From: Gemmatimonas sp.
GTDB lineage: Bacteria; Gemmatimonadota; Gemmatimonadetes; Gemmatimonadales; Gemmatimonadaceae
NCBI RefSeq assembly: GCF_031426495.1
Contig: NZ_JANPLK010000090.1
Location: 1 to 29,019 of the forward strand
Direction: 5' to 3'
DNA length: 29,019 bases
Shown: positions 22,903-29,019 of the stretch, piece by piece
Position numbering within the stretch: position 1 is the first letter of the stretch
Layout of the letters: each line of letters starts with the position of its first letter
Notes under the pieces: model-generated
The model's input: only the letters and a program-made list of their open reading frames with translations
Database searches by the model: none
What the model was told of the DNA's origin: nothing
Translations under genes and position numbers: made by a program

Positions 22903-24029
22903 GTGGCGGACGACGCCGCGTTCTGGCATTAATTGATACGATCCAAGTGTCTGGGCCAGGTCGTCAGCTTGCGGAGACGGTTGACGTCCTGGCGCGAATG
23001 GGCACGGAGCTGCGCATTTTGGTCTTTGCCCGCGTCGGCAGTGCGACCCGTCCGTATCAGACGTTTCTCAAAGCGGCGGGCATCTCGCACGTTGTCGTCG
23101 AAGAACGGTCGTCGTTCGATTTCAATGCGGTACGGCAGGTCGCAGCCGAACTCGAACGATTCAAACCAGACATCGTGCAAACGCATGGTTATAAGCCAAG
23201 TGCGGTGGCGTTCGCTCTGCGACGATTGGGCCGTCGGTTCCGCTGGGTGGCGTTCTATCACGGGTCGACGACCGAGAACCTGAAGGTCCGGGCGTATCAT
23301 CTGCTCGATCAGTTCTTGATGCGGACGGCTGATACCGTCGTCGTTATGTCGCGACTCCACGCTGCTGCACTGAACGGGCGTGGACGCGATATCCGCCTGA
23401 TTCACAATGCGGTACTCTTCCCCATCGAGCCGTCGCGGCCGGCCAGCTCGCCTGACGCTTCCCCACGCATGCTGGTCGCGGGGCGGCTCAGCTCAGAGAA
23501 GGGTGTCGACGTGCTGGTAGACGCGTGCGCGATTCTGCTGGCGAAGGGTCATCGCTTTCATCTTGACATCATCGGCGACGGACCCGATCGAGCGTCGCTG
23601 GAAAGGCAGGCGCAGCGGCTCGCGCTCACTCCCCTGGTCACCTTTCACGGTCACCAATCAGATCCCAGGCCGTTCTATCGTGCGGCCGACCTGCTCGTGA
23701 TCCCTTCACGGAGTGAAGGACTGCCGAACGTGCTTCTGGAAGCGATTGCGCATGGGCTGCCGATCGTGTCCACGCGCGTCGGCGCCGTTCCCGAAGTTTT
23801 GATAGACGTTGCGGTGGGAGTGCTGTGCGATGTGGGAGATGTGGAGGGACTTTCCGCGGCTATGATGCACGCCAGTTCTCCCGCATATCGTGAACAGGGT
23901 CACTCGGGACGACAGCGGGTGCTCGAGGACTTTTCTCTCCACCGTCGATGTGAGCGACTGAGTGCATTGTATGCGTTCGTTTTAGAGAACAGCAGTCGCA
24001 ACTCACACGAGGCAGACTATGAGAATTGA
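22899..24029 (+). CDS. GT4-family glycosyltransferase 1
   Basis: The start is placed at the GTG at 22899-22901, giving 376 residues beginning VSGGRRRVLALIDTIQ; the frame is open further up inside gltA but is not GT-like there. The N-terminal domain has the GPGRQLAE glycine loop (22-29 region) expected of GT-B donors. The C-terminal domain has LVAGRLSSEKGVDVLVDA, DIIGDGPDRASLERQA and the EX7E-type motif SRSEGLPNVLLEAIAHGLP. It probably adds one sugar of the EPS repeat unit at the inner face of the membrane. It overlaps gltA by four bases and the next GT gene by eleven. Confidence 0.88.
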   Translation: MSGGRRRVLALIDTIQVSGPGRQLAETVDVLARMGTELRILVFARVGSATRPYQTFLKAAGISHVVVEERSSFDFNAVRQVAAELERFKPDIVQTHGYKPSAVAFALRRLGRRFRWVAFYHGSTTENLKVRAYHLLDQFLMRTADTVVVMSRLHAAALNGRGRDIRLIHNAVLFPIEPSRPASSPDASPRMLVAGRLSSEKGVDVLVDACAILLAKGHRFHLDIIGDGPDRASLERQAQRLALTPLVTFHGHQSDPRPFYRAADLLVIPSRSEGLPNVLLEAIAHGLPIVSTRVGAVPEVLIDVAVGVLCDVGDVEGLSAAMMHASSPAYREQGHSGRQRVLEDFSLHRRCERLSALYAFVLENSSRNSHEADYEN

Positions 24030-25116
24030 ACTGGTGCTTCCGACGTTGGAGATTGGCGGAATGGAAAGGATGGTAGCCAGCCTCGCATGCGGTCTATCTA
24101 AGAACGGTCATGATGTTGGCGTTACCTGTTTAGATGGATTGGGAACGCTTGAGGGGGATTTAGCCCGCCACAGCGTTCGCGTCAGCCTCGTTCGTGCTCG
24201 AACAGTGCTCTCTAACGTGGTTGCCCCCTCATTAGGCGCACATTTTAGGACCATTCGCCCTGATGTGGTTCACACAAATAGTGGCGCATGGGGACGTGCC
24301 GCACGAGCCGCCATGTGTGTTGGCGTTCCTCGAGTAGTTCACACCATCCACGGACGCCCAGATGTTGATCCATGGTATGACGTTCTCTTAAAACGGTGGG
24401 AGCTTCTTCATACAAGTCAGGTAGTGGCTGTGTCAGACGCGTTGGCTGAGGATCTATGTAAAAGAATCGGAGCATCTGCTTCAAAAGTGTCGGTGCTCCA
24501 TAATGGGATTGACACTTCATCATTTATAGCCGATCGCGAATCTCGGACGCGAATGAGAGCGATTCTTGGCCTCAGTGACTCAGTAGTTTTTGGTACAATC
24601 GCGAGGCTTGCTCCAATTAAGAACCAAGCGGCGTTGATCGATGCGTTTTCTCAAGTGCAACCCGAGATTCCGAATTCGGTCCTTGTTTTTGTAGGTGATG
24701 GACCGTTGGAAAGCGAGTTGCGCGCACGTGCCGCGCAAACATCCGCCGCGTCTCGGATCCTATTCCTCGGCATGCAGTCGGACACGGCGTCGATGTATCG
24801 AGCTCTAGATTTTTTTGTTCTCCCATCTCTCGCGGAGGGCACATCCATGAGCCTCCTAGAGGCGATGGCCAGCGAAGTACCGGCGATTGCCACTCCGGTC
24901 GGCGGGAACTCCCACTTGTTGGAGGGAGGAAAGTGCGGAACGCTTTTTGTGGATTGCAGCGTCGCTTCGATCCGCGATGGCTTGCTCCGCGCCGTCGCAG
25001 ACCCATCCCGCATGAAATCTCTCGCGGAGCGGGCGAGAGAGCGGGTTTTGCGGGAGTTCAGCCTGGAGTCGATGATCGCGGCGTATGAAAGAATCTACTG
25101 CTTGCATAGTGGGTAA
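24019..25116 (+). CDS. GT4-family glycosyltransferase 2
   Basis: This 365-residue GT-B enzyme opens MRIELVLPTLEIGGMERMVA (acceptor-side glycine loop) and has SKVSVLHNGIDTSSF, GTIARLAPIKNQAALIDAF, LVFVGDGPLESELRA and the EX7E-type motif SLAEGTSMSLLEAMASEVP. Its 5' half is visibly AT-richer than neighbouring genes (many TTT/AAT codons and lines close to half AT), suggesting separate acquisition. Its ATG lies inside the end of the previous gene (eleven-base overlap). Sugar specificity cannot be read. Confidence 0.88.
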   Translation: MRIELVLPTLEIGGMERMVASLACGLSKNGHDVGVTCLDGLGTLEGDLARHSVRVSLVRARTVLSNVVAPSLGAHFRTIRPDVVHTNSGAWGRAARAAMCVGVPRVVHTIHGRPDVDPWYDVLLKRWELLHTSQVVAVSDALAEDLCKRIGASASKVSVLHNGIDTSSFIADRESRTRMRAILGLSDSVVFGTIARLAPIKNQAALIDAFSQVQPEIPNSVLVFVGDGPLESELRARAAQTSAASRILFLGMQSDTASMYRALDFFVLPSLAEGTSMSLLEAMASEVPAIATPVGGNSHLLEGGKCGTLFVDCSVASIRDGLLRAVADPSRMKSLAERARERVLREFSLESMIAAYERIYCLHSG

Positions 25117-25639
25117 TAAATGAATATCACGCTCTGTCGAAGTTCCCCTCGTCGAGTTCCGCGATTGTCACCTGCAGTTCAGCAACATCAACGGCCTTAC
25201 GACGATGTCGACACCGCCACAGGTTTGGCTGGTTCGTATTGGGGCATTCGTCCTGACCACGACGCATCGGCACCAAGCTCTGGCCGTCCGATGAAGCTCT
25301 CTTGCGTTTTTCACTTTCTTCCATACCAGTCCACTGGACACGGTGCGCTGCAGCGTACACACCACCTAATTCGTGAGCTAGCTCAGAGGGCAGACGTCAG
25401 CACTTTCTCGCGCGCCACGACATTCCGATCCGCCAGCAGGGCGGAGAAAACGTGTGCATAACGATCGACCGGGACGGCGGGCGTGCGAATAGCTCGATCG
25501 TGATGGTCAATGTATCGGAAAGGTCGATCGTGAGCGCAGGAAGTGCGGTGACGCGCACCGCGGCGCGACGCATCGTCCGGACGAATTCCGCCGTCGTAGT
25601 CGCTGCTCGTTAGCATCTTCCGAAGAGTTCAGAGACAGC
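25117..25639 (+). pseudogene. Decayed glycosyltransferase remnant and surrounding gene-less stretch
   Basis: The 523-base gap between two glycosyltransferase genes contains a truncated copy of the start of the next gene. From the ATG at 25291 it reads MKLSCVFHFLPYQSTGHGAL and continues QRTHHLIRELAQRADV, nearly identical to residues 1-36 of the gene at 25640. Homology stops at about 25410 and the frame ends at 25461. After this, a different frame is open from 25377 to a TAG at 25611-25613 (HDIPIRQQGGENVCITIDRD), with no product recognised. Before the remnant, 25117-25290 shows no recognisable gene. This looks like tandem duplication followed by deletion. Confidence 0.75.
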
Positions 25640-26839
25640 ATGAAAGTTTTTTGGGTGTGCCATTTTCTGCCGTTCCCCTCAACGGGGCACGGCGCCCTGC
25701 AGCGAACGCACCATCTCATTCGTGAGTTGGCGTCACGGGCAGATGTCACAGTATTCGCCCTCTCGGCGGGGGGCGGCACTGTTCACGACTTGCGCGCTAT
25801 GGGCGTAAAGCAGGCGTTCATCTATCCAGCTCACGGATCCAGCGGCAAGGCGGCGAAGCTTCTGCGCAGTGCGTTGACGGGCAGGAGCTACTGGGAGGAA
25901 CTGTTTTTCCGGTCGCAGATGCACGAAGACTTGCGGCGCGAAGTTGAAGCCACGCCTGCCGGAGTTCCGTCGGCGATCGTGCTCGACACCGTCTACCTCG
26001 CCCCTGTGTTGCGAGGCATTTCGGCGTCCACGCCAATCGCACTGACGCATCACAACATCGAATCCAACCTCCTCGAGTCCAGAGCCGCTGCGGCCAGCGG
26101 TGCAAAGCGATTGATTTTCTCCGTCAATGCTGGTCGAACGCGATCTCTTGAAGTCACTGAAAGTCAGCGCGCGGCGATCAACCTGATGGTGTCGGAGGAA
26201 GACGGTGATCGACTTTGTGCAGTCGCGGGCGCCGTACCAGTGGCGATCGTGCCCAATGGTGTGGATGTCGACTTCTTTCGAGAAGATCAGGGCGCAGTCA
26301 GAAAGCCACATTCACTTGTTTTTGCTGGGGGCATGGACTGGTTCCCGAATCGTGACGCCATCGAGTGGTTATGCAGCGACATCTGGCCACAACTCGTCGC
26401 GGATGAACCGCGACGCACACTTACCATCATTGGCCGATCGCCGCCAGTTGCCGCGACGGCCTTGGCGTCGCGTGACACTCGCGTTCGAGTGCTCGGGTTC
26501 GTCGACGATGTGCGTCCCTACATTTCAGAGGCTAGCGCTTACCTTTGTCCCATTCGACTTGGTGGCGGGACCCGACTGAAAGTGCTCGATGCGTTGGCGA
26601 TGCGGCGCCCTCTCATTGCGACAGGGTTGTCGGTCGACGGCTTGGCATTGGAGTCTGGTCGACACTATCTGCGTGCCGACACAGGCGAGCAATTCGCAGG
26701 AGAGCTTCGCCGGCTTGATGACGACAACCTGTTATATGCGCGGCTTCAGGCCGAAGGACGTGCGCACGTCGAGGAGCGATTTTCGTGGCGGTTCATTGGC
26801 GGCGAACTCTTCCAGGCGATTGATGCGGCTGCGCGATAA
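25640..26839 (+). CDS. GT4-family glycosyltransferase 3 (stp1/PEP-CTERM-EPS type)
   Basis: This 399-residue protein opens MKVFWVCHFLPFPSTGHGAL and has VPVAIVPNGVDVDFF, LVFAGGMDWFPNRDAIEWL, RVLGFVDDVRPYISEASAYL and PIRLGGGTRLKVLDALAM. The GGMDWFPN and RLGGGTRLK motifs are typical of a GT4 subgroup often found in EpsH/exosortase-linked EPS clusters. It probably transfers a sugar in EPS assembly. Its N-terminus is duplicated in the remnant at 25291. The next gene follows after 66 bases. Confidence 0.87.
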   Translation: MKVFWVCHFLPFPSTGHGALQRTHHLIRELASRADVTVFALSAGGGTVHDLRAMGVKQAFIYPAHGSSGKAAKLLRSALTGRSYWEELFFRSQMHEDLRREVEATPAGVPSAIVLDTVYLAPVLRGISASTPIALTHHNIESNLLESRAAAASGAKRLIFSVNAGRTRSLEVTESQRAAINLMVSEEDGDRLCAVAGAVPVAIVPNGVDVDFFREDQGAVRKPHSLVFAGGMDWFPNRDAIEWLCSDIWPQLVADEPRRTLTIIGRSPPVAATALASRDTRVRVLGFVDDVRPYISEASAYLCPIRLGGGTRLKVLDALAMRRPLIATGLSVDGLALESGRHYLRADTGEQFAGELRRLDDDNLLYARLQAEGRAHVEERFSWRFIGGELFQAIDAAAR

Positions 26840-26905
26840 AGGGCTCGCCCGTACGTCGCCGCAGCGAAACTCCATCCAACTACCGTTTGTGTTAAGGGAG
26901 TCGAT

Positions 26906-28096
26906 TTGCGCATCCTTTTTTTGAACCCGAGTCTTGTTCCACCGTCAACAACCGCCGGAATGGACCGGTTTCCAATGCTGCCGCCCGAAGTTGAAGGTGA
27001 CATTCTTCAGCCGGTGTGGTTCGAGAGCAGCTCGGACCTTGCGGCACATCTGTTAGCGCCCGCCGATCCATACTTCCGTGCCGGGAACTTTCGCTATTTC
27101 TTCTCGTATCCGGTCGGTCCGTACAACGGGAAAGCGCGCCGGAAGACTTTTCATTTTTTCGTTTCGCAAGCGCTCAAGCTGCACCGCGAACGGCCGTATG
27201 ACGCCATAGTCGTGTACTCTCACCAGACAACTGGTATGATCGGCGTTCTGATCAGCGCGATGACTGGCGTGCCGCTCATCGTCGAGATAGTAACCGCACC
27301 TGCTCTGGTCAACATCACAGAGCGCAGCGTGCCGACGTTCTTTGACCGGCTGAAGAAACTGTATTCCGATTTATGCCTGCACATCGCGGTTCTGAAGAGT
27401 CGCCGCGTGCATCTTCTGTACGACGAGCAATTGGATGGGTATCCTTTGCTGCGGCGAAAGGCTCGATCAGTCTTTCACGATTTCGTCACGACAAGCAGCG
27501 TGGGTGCGAAGAATGAGGCGAGCGATCAGCCATTCATTTTTCTGGTCGGGGCGCCGTGGTTCCTTAAAGGCGCGGATCGAGCCATCGAAGCCTTTCGCAT
27601 GATCGCCGACGAGTTTCCCCGAGTTCGCCTGTGCATTCAAGGCTACTATCCCGACGTGGATGCGCTCCGTACTTTGATTGGCAACTCGGAACGCATCGAG
27701 GTGCTCAATGCCGTTCCTCACAAAGAAACCTTCGAGCGTATGCGCCAAGCCTCGGTCGTCGTACTTCCCTCACGGTGTGAAGGACTTCCGCGCGTACTTA
27801 TAGAGGCGATGAGTTGCGGAGTGCCGGTGGTGGCCTCCGACGTTGGCGGAATTCCGTCGCTCGTTCGTGATGGAGTCGACGGCTACGTGGTTCCCAACGG
27901 CGATGTCCGGGAACTTGCTGCTCGACTTCGCCAGCTGCTGTCCGATAAGACGCTGCGTGAACAGATGGGGAACGCCGCTCGTACTCGCGCTCATAAGGAG
28001 TATTCCGAAGCGCATTATGCGACCGCTTTCACTCGCATGATTGCTGAAGCCACCACCCAGCCGTCGCGCGGTCCGATGGAGCCGGCGGGCGGCTGA
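26906..28096 (+). CDS. GT4-family glycosyltransferase 4
   Basis: This 396-residue protein starts at a TTG (26906-26908) eight bases after AGGGAG; the reading RILFLNPSLVPPSTTAGMD is in frame from there, and the first internal ATG would remove the N-terminal fold. The C-terminal GT-B half has IFLVGAPWFLKGADRAIEAF, LCIQGYYPDVDALRTLIG and SRCEGLPRVLIEAMSCGVP with an EX7E-type motif. It is the last gene of the plus-strand EPS block and is followed by IS debris, which may have cut off further EPS genes. Confidence 0.87.
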   Translation: MRILFLNPSLVPPSTTAGMDRFPMLPPEVEGDILQPVWFESSSDLAAHLLAPADPYFRAGNFRYFFSYPVGPYNGKARRKTFHFFVSQALKLHRERPYDAIVVYSHQTTGMIGVLISAMTGVPLIVEIVTAPALVNITERSVPTFFDRLKKLYSDLCLHIAVLKSRRVHLLYDEQLDGYPLLRRKARSVFHDFVTTSSVGAKNEASDQPFIFLVGAPWFLKGADRAIEAFRMIADEFPRVRLCIQGYYPDVDALRTLIGNSERIEVLNAVPHKETFERMRQASVVVLPSRCEGLPRVLIEAMSCGVPVVASDVGGIPSLVRDGVDGYVVPNGDVRELAARLRQLLSDKTLREQMGNAARTRAHKEYSEAHYATAFTRMIAEATTQPSRGPMEPAGG

Positions 28097-28197
28097 AAGT
28101 TCTTCGAAGCCCCGCGCTCGGAGAGCAGAGTTGATCGCACCACTGAACCACAGTCTTTCATGAACTTGACCCGCATTAGTAGAGCCTCCTTCTCTGT
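28097..28197. other. Junction between EPS block and insertion-sequence debris
   Basis: No gene is seen. The sequence TGAACTTGACCCGC at about 28159 may be the outer end of an IS3-type element. The stretch CCTCCTTCTC-TGTGT-GAGAGGAGG (around 28179-28208) forms a small hairpin just before the OrfA remnant. Confidence 0.35.
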
Positions 28198-28482
28198 GTG
28201 AGAGGAGGAGTCCCTGATGCCCGTCGTCCCGCTGCCTACCCGAAGGCCTATCGTGAGCAGATCATTGCATTGGCGCGCGCTGGTCGCATTCTTAAAGCGC
28301 TAGCGCAAGAGTTCGAGCTGTCCGAGCAGGCGATTCGCAATTGTATCTTTCAGGCCGAGGCGGATCGTGGGGAGCGCCCAGGCGCGCTCACTTCCGATGG
28401 AAAGATGCTGTTAGGCCGTTTCGCCGAAGCTAAGGCACCAAGCCGCGGGAGTCTGCACGCAAATGCGAGAGTATGGGTGTAA
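28198..28482 (+). pseudogene. IS3-family transposase OrfA, truncated
   Basis: The reading YPKAYREQIIALARAGRILK, ALAQEFELSEQAIRNCIFQA and EADRGERPGALTSD matches the N-terminal HTH (IS3 OrfA/transposase_8). After about residue 66 it departs from the family, with no leucine-zipper segment (usual RRLRREN repeats), and stops at 28480-28482. No OrfB follows on this strand. The start could be the GTG at 28198 or lie upstream. It is therefore a dead remnant; its element differs in orientation from the OrfB fragment that follows. Confidence 0.75.
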
Positions 28483-28547
28483 TTGCCCAGCATGTGGTGC
28501 CGCGCTATTTCCCACAAAGGCCACCTTGATGGTCACACAGCCAAGGT

Positions 28548-28886
28548 TGAACCGCCCCGGGTTTTCAGGAGACTGGTTTAGTTGAGGACACCCACGGATG
28601 TGTGGGTGTGGTGTGTGTCGTAATACTGCGCCTCAAACTCGGCCGGCGGAACATAGCCGAGCGGTGCCAGCAAGCGCTCTTGATTGAACCAGGCGACCCA
28701 TTCGAGCGTCGCCATTTCAACATCCTCGAAGCCACGCCACGGTCCGTCCCGATGGATCACTTCGGTCTTGAACAAGCCGATCACGGTCTCGGCAAGCGCG
28801 TTATCATACGCGTCGCCCACGCTCCCGACCGAGGGCGCGGCGCCAGCCGCCGCCAGGCGGCCGGTGTAGCGCATGGAAACGTATTG
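28548..28886 (-). mobile_element. IS3-family element remnant (3' end with terminal repeat)
   Basis: From TGAACCGCCCCGGGTTTTC at 28548, typical of an IS3-family terminal inverted repeat, to the junction at 28886 this is the 3' portion of an IS3-type element lying on the minus strand. It is cut at 28886/28887 by the end of an IS30 element. The other end is absent. Confidence 0.7.
28578..28886 (-). pseudogene. IS3-family transposase OrfB (integrase core), C-terminal fragment
   Basis: The reading QYVSMRYTGRLAAAGAAPSV, GSVGDAYDNALAETVIGLFK and TEVIHRDGPWRGFEDVEMAT is the C-terminal part of an rve/DDE integrase core. It includes the last catalytic Glu in NALAETVIG and the terminal YVPPAEFEAQYY. 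The first two-thirds of OrfB, with both catalytic Asp residues, are missing: reading upstream runs straight into the IS30 terminal repeat at 28887. An apparent ATG at 28911-28913 belongs to IS30 sequence. Non-functional. Confidence 0.85.
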
Positions 28887-28911
28887 GGCGGATTCAATCG
28901 GTCGTCGCAAC
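28887..28911 (-). repeat. Probable terminal inverted repeat of the right IS30 element
   Basis: Read on the minus strand this ends TTGAATCCGCC and matches the left IS30 end (117-141) at 20 of 25 positions. IS3 OrfB sequence starts at the very next base, which fixes the boundary. Insertion-site duplication cannot be checked because the other end is outside the window. Confidence 0.6.
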
Positions 28912-29019
28912 ACCGGGTTGTGCGACAGATTTTAGATGGTCGTTCAGCGCCTCTGCCGGCGTCTTCCATCCTAACGTTTTGCGCGGCCTATTGTTGAAAG
29001 CCAGTGCGACGGCTTGCAG
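28894..29019 (-). CDS. IS30-family transposase, C-terminal end (cut by window edge)
   Basis: On the minus strand the frame from the window edge reads LQAVALAFNNRPRKTLGWKT, PAEALNDHLKSVAQPGVATT and D, then TGA at 28894-28896: the classical IS30 transposase C-terminus. It differs clearly from the IS30 tail at the left end of the window, so it is a different element of the family. Its stop codon overlaps the terminal repeat (28887-28911), and the element interrupts an IS3 OrfB gene. The catalytic domain is beyond the window. Confidence 0.88.
   Translation of the reverse strand: MQAVALAFNNRPRKTLGWKTPAEALNDHLKSVAQPGVATTD

Overview
The window looks like a GC-rich Gram-negative chromosome segment. 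Lipoprotein signal sequences, a Wzc/SLBB/sugar-transferase exopolysaccharide (EPS) set, a sigma54 regulator and many Ig-like/propeller surface proteins would suit Gemmatimonadota or a similar environmental phylum. That placement is inference; no rRNA or tRNA gene was seen.

Layout. (1) 1-4086 is a plastic region. It starts with the tail of an IS30-family transposase, followed by an AbiEii/AbiEi type IV toxin-antitoxin pair (minus strand) and a Fic protein carrying an AbiEi-like N-terminus (plus strand). Copies of one long, nested-palindrome repeat (here 'repeat A') separate these genes. (2) 4084-9435 is a four-gene, minus-strand, translationally coupled operon: IPT/TIG lipoprotein, Ig-like lipoprotein ending in a cohesin-like domain, small cohesin-like lipoprotein, and a secreted Asp-box propeller protein ending in a dockerin. 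This resembles a non-cellulosomal cohesin-dockerin surface assembly. (3) 9552-10369 is a HicB-HicA module bracketed by two direct copies of a second palindromic repeat ('repeat B'). (4) 10387-14551 holds an MFS exporter, a DUF4114-like lipoprotein with a strong terminator, and a VWA (CoxE-like) protein.

(5) 14570-18706 is the EPS operon on the minus strand: Wzc-like co-polymerase/tyrosine kinase, SLBB export protein, and initiating sugar-phosphate transferase. It diverges from an NtrC-family regulator and a soluble histidine kinase (19145-21480). Next come citrate synthase and four GT4 glycosyltransferases (22899-28096), the first overlapping the citrate synthase stop codon. A decayed N-terminal copy of one glycosyltransferase lies between the second and third. 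(6) 28097-29019 is insertion-sequence debris: an IS3-type OrfA remnant, an inverted IS3 OrfB remnant, and a second IS30 tail (minus strand) that cuts the OrfB remnant.

The right half reads as an EPS production locus with its own two-component control. The left half reads as a surface-protein operon beside toxin-antitoxin genes, each associated with palindromic repeats. The most novel-looking items are the cohesin/dockerin operon and the repeat-bracketed toxin-antitoxin modules.
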